This document shows, one piece after another, positions 6,311 to 17,300 of a stretch of DNA of 42,951 bases. This DNA is from Desulfuromonadales bacterium (GTDB lineage Bacteria > Desulfobacterota > Desulfuromonadia > Geobacterales > Pseudopelobacteraceae): assembly GCA_016650295.1 (NCBI GenBank), contig JAENWA010000062.1:1-42951 (forward strand), written 5' to 3'. The notes under the pieces were generated by a model. That model did not search any database and was not told the origin of the DNA. It saw nothing but the letters and a program-made list of their open reading frames with translations. The translations under genes were made by a program, and so were the position numbers. Numbering within the stretch: the first letter of the stretch is position 1; each line of letters begins with the position of its first letter.

Positions 6311-7948
6311 ATGTTGGATTTCGGCACCAAAGTTGTCTACATCCTTGGGGTGGCAAGTTGTATTCTTCTGGGAAGCGCACCAGTGCCTTCTCAAGCACAG
6401 GGTGCAACAATTCCAGTGGTCGGTGTTCTTGCATCAGTCACGGATGGTGTCAGCACACCGGTCAGACTTGCCACCGATTCATCCGGCAACATCTATGTAA
6501 CCGATCCGCGCGGTGGCGGAATCCTCAAGTATGACAATTCCGGCGCATTGATTCAAACTATCTCAACCCTGAAAAACGTGATGGGTGTTGCGATTGCCAC
6601 TAATGGTGATCTGCTGGTCAGCCAGGGAAGTTCCGTGGAGGTTCTTGATAAAACCAGTGGTGCGTTGCTATCCCAGTTCGGCAGTTTCCTGAGTTCCAAC
6701 GGCATTGCCGTAGACGGCGGTGGTAATATTTATGTAACAGACAGCTTGGATAACTGTGTACAGGTATTCAACTCCGCCCATGCGCCGGTAAGCACCGGTA
6801 CAGCGGCAGCAGGCAAGCCAATCAACAGTTTCGGATCTGTCGGCAGGGCAACCGGCCAGTTCATGCGACCGACTGGTATCACCTATGAAAAAATCTCCAA
6901 TCAACTTGCCATCGTAGACACCCTGGCCGGCCAGGTTCAGTTTTATTCCACTGCAGGAATCTATCAGTCCAGCATCGGTTCTTTTGGAGCCGGTCCGCTC
7001 AAGTTCACATCCCCACAAAGCATCGCCTTTGAATACACCAAAGACAGCCTGACCCTGAGCCGCATGTATGTTGTTGATTCCTTCCAAGGCAATGTTCAGG
7101 TCATTGATGCAGCTACGGGAGCTTTTCTAAGCTATATCGGCAGTTACGGTCTGGCCGGCGGCGAGCTTGCCACTCCCGGCGATGTTCTCTACGATCATTT
7201 TGACCCGCTCAACAACCGTCTGCTGGTAGCCAACGGTTCCGGAGTTCTTTCTCTGTTCAGCATCGATATGGTAACGGGAACGTGCGGAACCTCCAATAAC
7301 AATGCTTTCATGGTTGCTCCGACAGCCAACCTCTGCAGAAACGGAATCGTGACAAATTTTATCGGAAGCGGTCCTTGGAGCTGGAGTTGCGCCGGCCAGA
7401 ACGGCGGTACCACCGCAACCTGTTCCGCATCTCTTCTGACTAATCAGATCGCTGTCAACATTATCGGAAGTAACGGCGGCAACGGCAGCGTAACAAGCAA
7501 TCCAGGCGGCCTGAATTGTCTCAACGGAACCTGTACCGCAAACTTTGTCGCAGGCAGCAGCGTCACCCTGATACCACTCGCCACTGCCTCTTCAACATTT
7601 GTCGGCTGGTCAGGCGACTGCAGCAGCGCCGGAACCGGAGACTGTACCGTCAGCATGACGGCTGCCCGCAACGTTACCGCCACCTTTGCACTGATTCCGA
7701 AAGCAAGATCAAACAGTACGCCGTATGGAACAATTGCCTCGGCTTATGCAGCAATCAATGTAAGTGGTACAATTGATGCTCAGTCCAGCACCTTTGTTGA
7801 AAACCTGATTTTCAATAGAGGAAGTGTAGTAACACTGAAGGGTGGATACGATTCAATCTACAGCACTCGCACCGGCTACACCGTGCTTAACGGAACCTTG
7901 ACCATCAATTCCGGAAAACTGGTAGTTGACAGGTTGATTATAAAATAA
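6311..7948 (+). CDS. Secreted NHL-repeat beta-propeller protein with InlB-like repeat
   Basis: ATG 6311 is chosen because TGGAGG lies four bases before it; the frame is open further upstream but would run through the riboswitch. The 545-aa product has a signal peptide (about residues 1-32, ending APVPSQAQG) and no haem motif. Residues about 40-320 carry NHL-type repeats: DSSGNIYVTDPRGGGILKYD, VDGGGNIYVTDSLDNCVQVF and MYVVDSFQGNVQVID. Residues about 405-460 form a bacterial repeat of the InlB/Listeria-Bacteroides kind (GNGSVTSNPGG, FVGWSGDC, NVTATFA). The tail (residues 470-545) is a beta-rich segment with LKGGYDSIYSTRTGYTVLNG. NHL propellers are binding scaffolds. Placement behind cGAMP-type riboswitches and between cytochrome genes suggests an extracellular role in electron transfer or attachment; this is inference. 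Confidence 0.82.
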   Translation: MLDFGTKVVYILGVASCILLGSAPVPSQAQGATIPVVGVLASVTDGVSTPVRLATDSSGNIYVTDPRGGGILKYDNSGALIQTISTLKNVMGVAIATNGDLLVSQGSSVEVLDKTSGALLSQFGSFLSSNGIAVDGGGNIYVTDSLDNCVQVFNSAHAPVSTGTAAAGKPINSFGSVGRATGQFMRPTGITYEKISNQLAIVDTLAGQVQFYSTAGIYQSSIGSFGAGPLKFTSPQSIAFEYTKDSLTLSRMYVVDSFQGNVQVIDAATGAFLSYIGSYGLAGGELATPGDVLYDHFDPLNNRLLVANGSGVLSLFSIDMVTGTCGTSNNNAFMVAPTANLCRNGIVTNFIGSGPWSWSCAGQNGGTTATCSASLLTNQIAVNIIGSNGGNGSVTSNPGGLNCLNGTCTANFVAGSSVTLIPLATASSTFVGWSGDCSSAGTGDCTVSMTAARNVTATFALIPKARSNSTPYGTIASAYAAINVSGTIDAQSSTFVENLIFNRGSVVTLKGGYDSIYSTRTGYTVLNGTLTINSGKLVVDRLIIK

Positions 7949-8483
7949 GATTCGTCGCAGTAATTAATCCACGACTTTTGTTCTTTAACAAATAAATAGC
8001 ATGAGTTCATTCAGTTAGTTCTGTGTTGCATAGTAATATCCGGATTGCAGTTGCTCTTGCTCAATGTATTACTGGTTTCTCTTCTGCAACAAACACCACG
8101 TCCTGCAAAATATCCTGCACCGCTTTTTTTGTGCCCTGCTGGACAATACGTGCTTAACATCATGATAAGACGGTTAAATATATATATTGACGGTGGTACA
8201 GATATTGCGTCCTTATGAACAGGTTCTATCCCGGGGCCGGGATATTAGCGTATATCGGGCGCAGAAAAGTGCCTTGCTGGTGAAATGTTTATTCTCTGAT
8301 ATAATACTTTCACTGGTATGCAAGTGAAAAAACAATTTTTCGGGTCATGTTCAGAACCCGTTCATATTATTGCAAATATCGAATCAACACATGCTATCGC
8401 CTATAAAAATCCGGTATAAACACCTCACAGTACTTCTACATCGCGCGTAGTAACTTTTTGTCTACTCTGTCCAGGAGTTTCTT
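7949..8483 (+). other. 535-bp intergenic leader of the first giant cytochrome
   Basis: I see no gene here. An extended -10 element TGATATAAT lies at 8297-8305 without a well-spaced -35 box (TTGCTG at 8274 is 20 bp away), so a promoter there is only possible. A weak hairpin TTTCACT/AGTGAAA follows at about 8307-8330. No GEMM core was found in this gap. Confidence 0.35.
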
Positions 8484-11400
8484 ATGAATAGATTGGTTTG
8501 GGTGGCCTTGTCATTGATGTTGTCTGTCCTCATGACTCCCTTATGTGCAGACGCCGTTGATGCTCCCCACTTCGGCGGGACCTCCGGTTTTACCTGCGCC
8601 ACATGTCACACGGCTCAGCTGACGCTCGGCACCACCGGCTACAATAATATCTGCCTGAACTGCCATCGCTCCGGCGACCCGGCCGCCGGGAAGAAACCGT
8701 TCACTTCGGCAGATGCTTCCAATGTTTATGGGAACCATTCCCCAACGGGGACGAAGTTATATCAAACTTCGCACCGTTGGGACGGACCGGACATCGTTCC
8801 GGCCGCTGGCGCCTTGCCTCCGATTCAAGCCGCCCTGACCAGCAACAACCTGCGCGGCCGCACCGGCAATGCACTGGCCTGTGTCCGTTGTCATGACCAG
8901 CACTCCAATACCAACGGGAAATTTCTCAGGGTAGCCAACGATCAGGATCAACTCTGTCTGGATTGTCACCGTTCGCGTAATGTCCAATCCCATCTTCAGG
9001 GGAGTCATCCGGTCAAGATCAACTACAACAGCGCCCCCGGTTCCTTCAACAAACCGCCACTAAATTCCAATCCCGCAAACCCCACCTCGGATCTGAACGC
9101 ACGATTGGCCGCCTCGGGGGGAAATCTGCTCTGTTCCACCTGTCACGGCGTCCATTATACAGATTCTCGCAGCAGTACCGTTGACGGCAGCGCCAACTTT
9201 ACGACAATCAGCAGCAGCAATGGTTTCCTGTTACGTACCGACATGCGCGGTGCCAAGATAACCAGCGGTTTGCCTGACAAATCAAATATCTGCACCAACT
9301 GTCATGCCGGCAAGAAAAACCACAACCAGGCTGGACAGGACATTCAGTGCATTGACTGCCATGGCGCTCATGTGGAGTTCGACCCGAACGACCCCACCGC
9401 CAGCAAGGGCACCAATGTCTTTCTAATACGTAGAAATATAATCAACAAGGCCACCGGACAACCCAGCCAGATATACTTCCGTTATACCGGCAGCAAACGC
9501 GAATACAAAAATGCTCAAGGGACCGGTGTTTGCCAGGGGTGCCATGCCGTGCCGGCGGCAGGCACGTTTAATGCGCCCCCCGAACACGCCAGTACGGACC
9601 CCAAGGTTTGCAACTCGTGCCATTTTCACAACAGCCCCATCGGCTCCTTTTCAGGAGCCTGCACCTCTTGCCATGGGTACCCTCCGACCACCGCCACGAT
9701 TGGAGGTCCCACGGGACTGGCCACGCCCGCTACCGGTGCTACTGCCGCCAATCCCGGTGCCCATGCGACACACGCAAAAGGGCGCCTGATGGCCTGCACT
9801 ACCTGTCACAACGGATTTACAAGCAAAACAATGCCAAGTAACAGCATTGACATTGGATTTTCAATCAATGGCGGCAACTTCCCCGGTTTTGGCGGCAGCG
9901 TTACGACAGGCACATACATAACTACAACCCCGCTTGCTGCTCCGTACACATTTTCCGGCTCCGTAAGTTCAACCGGCACCAATCAAACCTGCGTAAACAT
10001 CTATTGTCACGGTGCCACACTGTCCGGCGGAACGAGCACCACACCACTTTGGACCGGTACCAACCAGGCGGCCTGCGGCACATGCCACGGTGTTACGCCG
10101 GCAACCGCACTATCTTCAGGAAGCCACCTCCGTCATGCCGGTTCAAGTTCCGCCGGACTGCTGGCATTGGCCTGCTCAACGTGTCACGGTGCAACAACCG
10201 ACAATACCCATATCAACGGAAGCGTCAAATGGGACTTGTCCGCACTGGGCGGCGCTGCCGGCTATAAAACTCCTGCCGGCGCTTATGCGCCGACCGGAAG
10301 TACCGGAACGATTGCTCCGAGCGCTGCCTATGGCCAATGCACAAACATTTATTGCCACAGCAATGTTCAGGGGATCTTCGGTTCAGGGGCACCTACTGTT
10401 TACAGCCAGCCTGTCTGGGGTGGATCAACCCTTGGCTGTGCCGGGTGCCACGCTGATATGGCCACCGATGCAACCGGCACTGGCAGTCACCGGGTCCATA
10501 CCATATCTACGGGAGCCAACTTTGATTGCGCAGTCTGCCATGCCGGATACACCAAAACCTCCACGGCACCGGCAACTCATGCTAACAGACTGATCGAACT
10601 TGGGGCAACCGGTGTCACATACTCCCAGGGCACAGCGCACGCTCCCGGAAGCGGCTATGGCACCTGTTCGGCGTCAACGTGTCATGGTTCCGCAACAGTC
10701 CCCTGGGGAGGGACACTCTGGTCTGCAACCGATCAGTGCGGAAAGTGCCACGCCAGCAACGCCGCCGGAGCAATAACAGTCGCTTCGCCCTTTCACGGGA
10801 CTTCTTTCCCGACCAGGGTATCCGCAGCTACGGATGCAAAGGTCGGTGCACATACCGCTCATGTTGCAAGCATCGACAGCATATCGGCTGCAATAGACTG
10901 TGCCGGCTGTCACGGTAGCGTGACACTAAAAGGCGCAACCCATATGAACGGGACCACCAACTTCGTCTGGAACGCGCTGGCAACTAAAAATGGCGCCCTG
11001 ACACCGACCTATACAGCTGCCACAGGAACCTGCGCCAACGTTTACTGCCATGGTGCTGCCATGCCCGGCGGCGACACCAGCGGCACCAACAGGGTTCCGG
11101 TCTGGAACAGCAACACCTATCTGCCGTCAACCCTCAGCGCGGCAGCTTGCGGAACCTGTCACGGCTTCCCGCCTTCAACCGCTTCCGGCCACCCGTCGAT
11201 CATTATCCCGGCAGGTTTCCCTGCCAGCGCCTCGATCAGCACAACATGCAGCTGCCATTCCAATATTAATCCCGCCGGCAACAGCTACGCCAATATCTTT
11301 GTCAATATCGCCCTTCATATCAACGGAACCCTTGATGTTTCCGCTGGTGGGGCTTGTGATTCCTGCCACGGCTATCCGCCAGCCGGTGCCGGTTTTGTCG

Positions 11401-11738
11401 GAACCCACGGCAACTGGTCCAGCGCTAAGGTTGAGAATTACCTGGGCGGCGGCGGCGCCCATACCATCCTGAACCATATCAGCAAACTGGCCAAGCCGAG
11501 TGAAGGCTTTGCCAATTGCTCCAATTGCCACTCAGCGACCGATCACCAGATGAGCCCGATTGCATTCAACCCGAGCAAGAATATCAAGGTATCGGGTAAC
11601 CAGCGAAACAGGTTTGTAGCTGCCAAGCAGTTCAAATACAGCTCCAATCGACTGGACGGGAATTCGCACGTGACCGGTAGCTGTTCCAACGGCAGCTGCC
11701 ACTTCGGAGCCACTCCAAAATGGGATCCAAAACATTAA
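8484..11738 (+). CDS. Giant multihaem c-type cytochrome A (1084 aa)
   Basis: ATG 8484 follows CAGGAG. A signal peptide spans about residues 1-25 (MTPLCADAVDA); no lipobox. By eye there are 20 CX2CH motifs, from CATCH near residue 39 to CSNCH near 1015. Five are CX4CH (CVNIYCH, CTNIYCH, CSASTCH, CANVYCH, CSNGSCH) and one is an odd CXCH (TTCSCHSN). The N-terminal third has the doubled-CXXCH look (FTCATCH, CLNCHRSGD, CVRCHDQHSNTNGKFL, LCLDCHRSRNV, CSTCHGVHYTD). The C-terminal 500 residues are built from modules shared with the next two genes (SHRVHTISTGANFDCAVCHA, CGTCHGFPPS, GGACDSCHGYPPAG, SNRLDGNSHVTGSCSNGSCH). Such proteins carry electrons in the periplasm or outside the cell. The protein is likely secreted; exact location and partners are unknown. 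Only 57 bp separate it from the next cytochrome. Confidence 0.88.
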   Translation: MNRLVWVALSLMLSVLMTPLCADAVDAPHFGGTSGFTCATCHTAQLTLGTTGYNNICLNCHRSGDPAAGKKPFTSADASNVYGNHSPTGTKLYQTSHRWDGPDIVPAAGALPPIQAALTSNNLRGRTGNALACVRCHDQHSNTNGKFLRVANDQDQLCLDCHRSRNVQSHLQGSHPVKINYNSAPGSFNKPPLNSNPANPTSDLNARLAASGGNLLCSTCHGVHYTDSRSSTVDGSANFTTISSSNGFLLRTDMRGAKITSGLPDKSNICTNCHAGKKNHNQAGQDIQCIDCHGAHVEFDPNDPTASKGTNVFLIRRNIINKATGQPSQIYFRYTGSKREYKNAQGTGVCQGCHAVPAAGTFNAPPEHASTDPKVCNSCHFHNSPIGSFSGACTSCHGYPPTTATIGGPTGLATPATGATAANPGAHATHAKGRLMACTTCHNGFTSKTMPSNSIDIGFSINGGNFPGFGGSVTTGTYITTTPLAAPYTFSGSVSSTGTNQTCVNIYCHGATLSGGTSTTPLWTGTNQAACGTCHGVTPATALSSGSHLRHAGSSSAGLLALACSTCHGATTDNTHINGSVKWDLSALGGAAGYKTPAGAYAPTGSTGTIAPSAAYGQCTNIYCHSNVQGIFGSGAPTVYSQPVWGGSTLGCAGCHADMATDATGTGSHRVHTISTGANFDCAVCHAGYTKTSTAPATHANRLIELGATGVTYSQGTAHAPGSGYGTCSASTCHGSATVPWGGTLWSATDQCGKCHASNAAGAITVASPFHGTSFPTRVSAATDAKVGAHTAHVASIDSISAAIDCAGCHGSVTLKGATHMNGTTNFVWNALATKNGALTPTYTAATGTCANVYCHGAAMPGGDTSGTNRVPVWNSNTYLPSTLSAAACGTCHGFPPSTASGHPSIIIPAGFPASASISTTCSCHSNINPAGNSYANIFVNIALHINGTLDVSAGGACDSCHGYPPAGAGFVGTHGNWSSAKVENYLGGGGAHTILNHISKLAKPSEGFANCSNCHSATDHQMSPIAFNPSKNIKVSGNQRNRFVAAKQFKYSSNRLDGNSHVTGSCSNGSCHFGATPKWDPKH

Positions 11739-11795
11739 CAGGCTGATCAGTCACATAAAACCAGTATTGGTACTTGAGTGAAAAAGGAGTCGCAT

Positions 11796-14303
11796 ATGAA
11801 AAGAACGCTTGTCGCCGGTATGTATTCAAGCATGTTGGCAATTATTTCACTGCTGGTTTTGTCACTTACTGAAGTCCCGGCACAGGCGGTTAGTGTGCTC
11901 AACTCCTGTACAACTTACTGCCACGGCATGCCGCCGCGAGATGCCGCACGCAAGGGGAACCCCCGCTTCGGATCTCAATCCAGCGCCTTCATCGGCAACC
12001 ACAGGAACCATCTTTCGGGTGCTCCGGTCGCCAGCGACTGCAGTATCTGTCACACACCGGTTGCCCCCACCAACTTCGGCCACCAAACTGGCGTCATTAA
12101 CATGGCAAACAGTCTGAAAGGCTATTCTTCCGCCGCGTTGCGTGCCAGGTACGACAAGGGCGTTTTCTTCAACCAGACCTCAATCCCCAACCTGAGCAAC
12201 GCCACCTGCTCCAACGTCAGCTGTCACTTCGAGAAGAAAACACCGGTCTGGGGTTCTGCTGCATTTGTTGCACCCGTGGACTGTAATGCCTGTCATGGCG
12301 CCCCGCCCAGCGGTGGAGCGGCCGGTGCCGTCGGCAGCCATGCCCGGCACGACGCCTATTTCCCGGGAACCAGCAACTGTCAGAAGTGCCATCCCAATCA
12401 CGTGACCTTCATCCATGCCACCAGCGCCGGGAGTCCCCTGCAGGTTCAGGGCTTCCTGCGTGACCCGCTCAATACCCTGGAAGCAACCGGTACCTACACC
12501 GGTACCGGCCTCAACTATCTGCCCAGCAAAAATGCCTCCCAGGTATTCGGCAGCTGTAACAACATCTACTGCCACAGTATCGGCCAGTCTGTAACCGGCG
12601 TCGGCGCCGGCACTGCGGTAACAACACCCGCATGGGGCAGCGCTGCGCTTACCTGCGGTTCCTGTCACCAGAACATGGGCCCGGCGGTCAACGCCAATGC
12701 CACCGGCAAACATTCCAAGCATGCCCAGACCGCCGGTATCGCCTGCTCTGTCTGCCATGGCGCAAGCTACACCAGCAGTACAGTTCCGACCGGCGCCGGC
12801 ACTACCCATGTGGACAAGAACATCAATCTGGCCTTCAGCGGAGTTGCCTCGTCACCAGCCACCACCTACTCCAAAGGAAATACCTTCGCCGCTGGAGTAT
12901 CGGTATACGGAAACTGTTCCAACAGCTACTGTCACAGCACCGTGCAGAATGCAACCACCGGCCTCGCCGGAGCAACGTACAGGTCCGTCAGCTGGACCAC
13001 TGCAACTAACCTGACCTGTGCCGGCTGCCATGTTGACATGACCACCGACGCAACCGGCAGCGGCAGCCACCGGGTCCACACCATTGCAACCGGCGCCAAC
13101 TTTGACTGCGCTGTCTGCCATGCCGGTTACACCAAAACATCAACCGTACCGGCAACCCATGTCAACGGCCTGATCGAACTGGGTGCCGCCGGCTTCACCT
13201 ACTCCCAGGGCGCGGCTCATGCTCCCGCCAGCGGCTACGGTACCTGTTCCGCCAGTGTCTGTCACGGTCAGGGCGCAGTCACCTGGGGCGCCACCTTCGT
13301 CGCCGGCACAACATTCCCCTACTCGACCAGTCAGTGTGACAAGTGTCACGCAGGGACAACCGCAGCGCCGTTCTACTCAACCGCAATACCTAAAGTCACC
13401 TCCAACACCGATGCCAAGGTCGGCGCACACACCTCGCACCTGACATCGACGGACAGTCTGGCTTCTGCTTTTGCCTGCTTCGATTGCCATGGTACGGTCA
13501 CGCTGAATTCGGCCAATCACATGAAAGGCACCACCAGCTTCAGCTGGAGTGCTCTGGCGCAAACCGGCGGATTGACTCCGACCTACTCAGCCGGCTCCTG
13601 CGCCAACGTCTACTGCCACGGCGCCGGAATGCCGGGCGGCGACACCAGCGGAACCAACCGGACGCCGACCTGGAATGTTCCCTTCCTGCCGGCAACTCTC
13701 ACCTCGGCAGCCTGCGGAACCTGTCACGGCTTCCCTCCGTCAGCTGCTTCCGGACACCCGGCGGTCACCATTCCGGCCGGTTTCCCGACAACCGCCTCGA
13801 TCGGCACCACCTGCAGCTGCCACGCCAACATCAACACATCAGGCAACAGCTACGCCATCATCTTTGTCAACAAGGCCCTGCATATCAATGGGACGGTGGA
13901 TGTTGCCGTCGGTGGCGCCTGCGATACCTGCCACGGCTATCCTCCTGCCAGTGTCGGCTTTACCGGAACCCAGAACAACTGGTCCACTGCCAGGGCTGAA
14001 AACTACCTGGGCGGCGGCGGTGCCCATACCATCGCAAGCCACATCAGCAAAACAGCCAAACCTGGCGAAGGATTTGCCAACTGTACGAAATGCCACAACG
14101 CTTCGGACCACGTCATGAGCCCGGTTGCCTTTAACCCGAGCTCAAACATCAAAGTCAGAGTTAACCCGCGATACAGGCTTGAAGCTGCCAAGCAGTTCAA
14201 GTATAGTTCCAACCGTCTGAACGCGACTTCACACGTGACCGGAACCTGCTCTAACAGCAGCTGCCACTTCGGTGCCACCCCCAAGTGGGACCCGGCCCAT
14301 TAA
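11796..14303 (+). CDS. Giant multihaem c-type cytochrome B (835 aa)
   Basis: I choose ATG 11796, with AAAAGGAG eight bases upstream; a GTG at 11778 lies before that ribosome site. The signal peptide ends at VPAQAVS (about residue 32). Motifs by eye: 12 CX2CH, six CX4CH (CSNVSCH, CNNIYCH, CSNSYCH, CSASVCH, CANVYCH, CSNSSCH), one CX3CH at the mature N-terminus (CTTYCHGMPPRD) and one CXCH (TTCSCHAN). The N-terminal half matches cytochrome C (GSQSSAFIGNH, SNVSCHFEKKTPVWGSAA, QKCHP, QVQGFLRDPLNTLE). The C-terminal 300 residues match cytochrome A down to the end (FGATPKWDPAH). It is therefore a mosaic of its neighbours. A predicted periplasmic or secreted electron carrier. Confidence 0.88.
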   Translation: MKRTLVAGMYSSMLAIISLLVLSLTEVPAQAVSVLNSCTTYCHGMPPRDAARKGNPRFGSQSSAFIGNHRNHLSGAPVASDCSICHTPVAPTNFGHQTGVINMANSLKGYSSAALRARYDKGVFFNQTSIPNLSNATCSNVSCHFEKKTPVWGSAAFVAPVDCNACHGAPPSGGAAGAVGSHARHDAYFPGTSNCQKCHPNHVTFIHATSAGSPLQVQGFLRDPLNTLEATGTYTGTGLNYLPSKNASQVFGSCNNIYCHSIGQSVTGVGAGTAVTTPAWGSAALTCGSCHQNMGPAVNANATGKHSKHAQTAGIACSVCHGASYTSSTVPTGAGTTHVDKNINLAFSGVASSPATTYSKGNTFAAGVSVYGNCSNSYCHSTVQNATTGLAGATYRSVSWTTATNLTCAGCHVDMTTDATGSGSHRVHTIATGANFDCAVCHAGYTKTSTVPATHVNGLIELGAAGFTYSQGAAHAPASGYGTCSASVCHGQGAVTWGATFVAGTTFPYSTSQCDKCHAGTTAAPFYSTAIPKVTSNTDAKVGAHTSHLTSTDSLASAFACFDCHGTVTLNSANHMKGTTSFSWSALAQTGGLTPTYSAGSCANVYCHGAGMPGGDTSGTNRTPTWNVPFLPATLTSAACGTCHGFPPSAASGHPAVTIPAGFPTTASIGTTCSCHANINTSGNSYAIIFVNKALHINGTVDVAVGGACDTCHGYPPASVGFTGTQNNWSTARAENYLGGGGAHTIASHISKTAKPGEGFANCTKCHNASDHVMSPVAFNPSSNIKVRVNPRYRLEAAKQFKYSSNRLNATSHVTGTCSNSSCHFGATPKWDPAH

Positions 14304-14310
14304 CCTGCCA

Positions 14311-14332
14311 GCGGGAGGGGCAACCCTCCCGC
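14311..14332 (+). other. Stable GCAA-loop hairpin between cytochromes B and C
   Basis: GCGGGAGGG and CCCTCCCGC form a perfect 9-bp stem with a GCAA tetraloop. No T-run follows, so it is more likely an mRNA-stabilising or attenuating hairpin than a full terminator. It starts eight bases after the stop of cytochrome B. Confidence 0.6.
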
Positions 14333-14390
14333 CTTACATTGTACGGTTTGACAGATTGAGTGTTATGTTGCCAGAGAGAAGGAGCTGACC

Positions 14391-17300
14391 ATGGGGAAAA
14401 ATAGCGCGAGCAGAAGAAGATACTCGCAGGTCGTTGCAGGATTTGCCGCACTGGTGTCACTTTCGTTCGGTACGTGTTTAGCCGAGGCCGCCAGTTTCCT
14501 CAACAGCTGCACCACCTATTGTCACGGCACGCCTCCGCGGGATGGCGCTCGAAAAGGCAACCCGCACTTCGGTTCCCAGTCCAGCGCCTTCATCGGCAAT
14601 CACAAGAATCACCTCTCTGCTGCACCATCCACTAATGACTGCAGCATCTGTCACGTTCCGGTTGTCGCCACCGGCTTCGGCCATCAGAACAACGTCGTTG
14701 ATATGGCCGTAAAACTGAAGGCGTACTCGACCACAACCGGACGGGCCAGGTATGACAAGGGGGTCTTCTTCAACATGACCTCGATTCCCAACCTGACCAA
14801 CGCCACCTGCTCCAACGTCAGCTGCCACTTCGAGAAGAAGACCCCAGTCTGGGGATCGGCTGCCTATAACATAGCCACCGACTGTAACGCCTGTCACGGC
14901 GCACCACCGGCCGGAACTGCTGCAACTCCCGCCGGTGGTCTGACCGGCAGCCATGCCCGTCACGACGTCTACTTCCCGGGAGCCGGCAACTGTCAGAAAT
15001 GCCACCCCAGCTACACGACCTTCATCCATGCCACCAGCGCCGGACGTGCCTTGAAGGTACAGGGTTTCCTGCGCAATCCTCTCAATACACTGGAAACATC
15101 AGGAACTTACTCCGGCAGCGGAGCCAATTATCTGCCCAGCAAGAGCGCCTCCCAGGTGTTCGGTTCCTGCAACACGATCTACTGTCACAGCACCGGCCAG
15201 TCAGTAACCGGGACCGGTACCGGCCTAACCTTTAAGGCGGTTACCTGGGGCAGCGCCGCTCTGACATGCGCCAGCTGCCATGTTGATATGGCCACCGACG
15301 CAACCGGCACCGGCAGCCACCGGGTCCACACCATTGCAACCGGCGCCAACTTTGACTGCGCCGTCTGCCATGCCGGTTACACCAAAACTACGATAAGTAC
15401 GGCAACACATACCAATGGCCTGATCGAACTGGGTGCCGCAGGTTTTACCTACTCCCAGGGGAGCGGCGCAACACATCCGGTCGCAAACGGCTACGGAACA
15501 TGCTCCGCCAGCTCCTGCCACGGTCAGGGTACCGTTACCTGGGGCGCCACCGCCGCAGCGCCGGTCAACGGTTTCCCCTTTTCGGCCAGCCAATGCGACA
15601 AGTGTCACTCCGGGACAGCCGCCGCACCGTTCTACTCAACAGCCATTCCGAAAGTTATTATCAATACAAATGCCAAGGTTGGCGCACATACCTCGCACCT
15701 GACGGCGCCGGACGGCCTGGCCACTGCATTTGCCTGTACCGATTGCCACGGCGCGGTTACGCTTAACTCCGCCACCCATATGAATGGCACAACCAACTTC
15801 ACCTGGAGTACCCTGGCGACCAAGAGCGGCGCTCTGGCACCAACCTACACGGCTGCCACCGGAGCCTGCGCCAACGTCTACTGCCACGGCGCCAGCATGC
15901 CCGGAGGTGACGCTTCAGGAACCAACAGGGCTCCAGCCTGGAACAGCAGCACCTATCTGCCGGCCACCCTTACCGCAGCAGCCTGCGGAACCTGTCACGG
16001 CTTCCCGCCGTCTGCAGTTTCCGGACATCCGGCGGTAACTGTTCCGGCCGGTTTCCCGGCTACCGTCACTATTGGTACCACCTGCAGTTGCCACTCTAAT
16101 ATCAACACTGCTGGAAACAGCTATGCCACTATGTTCGTCAGCAAGGCACTGCATATCAACGGGACGGTTGAAGTGTCGGGTGGACACGCCGTACCGTTCT
16201 ACGCTCACACCACACCACCGTTCACCTCCTGCACCGGATGCCATAACGCATCCGCAGCAGGTGCGTATCCGGCCGCAGTTGCCGGAACATCCCCGAACTG
16301 CCGCGGCTGCCACATTACATCCGACCCGACAGTCACCTCGACCGGCTGCTCCTCCTGCCACACCAGTCCGCCGAGCGGGACGACCCATCCGAACGCCGTC
16401 GGCAGCCATGTTAAGCACGGCCTCCTGGCGGGTGTAACCATGCCATGCACGGTCTGCCATAACGGAGCGGGCTCCGGCAGCGGCGCTTCCCACGGCCCCG
16501 GCAACAAGGGAACCAACCCGGCGGTTGATAATGTCATCTTCACCGCAGCGCAGGCCGGCGCTTCCGCAACCTGGACCGCCGCGACCAAGACCTGCTCCAC
16601 CACCTATTGCCATGGTGCTACTCTTACCGGCGGCACTAACAAGAGCCCGGTCTGGGGAACGACACTCACCGGCTGTGGGCTGTGTCACGGTGATCCGCCT
16701 GCCACCACAACACACTCGGGTGTTACGGTAACCCAGTGTATTACCTGCCACGATCATGTAAATGCGGCCGGCACCGGCTTCACCAATGCTGCCCTGCACA
16801 TGAACGGTGTCATTGATGCCAGTGGTGGAAGCTGTATCAGTTGTCACGCCAGTGTTCAAACTGGTACCCATGGTACGCCACGAGATGCGATCATGACTGA
16901 ATTCGGTCTTGCCTGGGGTCACAAGAAGACAGGTCGTGGGGCGGTAACCGATGCGGACTGTATCGTCTGTCACCTTGAAGGGGATTTTGCAACCCAGAAA
17001 CCCTCGCCAAAACATAAGGACGGCAACATCGATCTGCGTGACCCGGATGGAGTTGGTGAAGTCCCCATCAAGAACATATCCGGAGGTGTCTTTACCTTTA
17101 CAAAGTTTGCAACATCGTATGCTGCCGGTTCAAGAACATCCACCGGTCATCTGTCCAATACCGATAATGCCAATGTTATATCGCAGAAGTTCTGTCTGAC
17201 GTGCCATGACAACAACGGTGCTACAAACACAACGGCTCGTTCAAATAACGGCGGCACCGGCACGGCTGCGATGCCTTTTGGCGGCAGGGCACTTGGTACC

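Noticed and set aside
7949-8483. Search for a third GEMM riboswitch upstream of cytochrome A and in 414-1021
   Set aside because: The GCGGAAAGCC and GCCGGGTTGCC core elements are absent from both gaps.
12180-12809. Long frames antisense to the giant cytochromes (also 15915-17015)
   Set aside because: They arise from GC-rich, repetitive coding on the other strand; the sequences are Gly/Ala/Arg-rich without domains.
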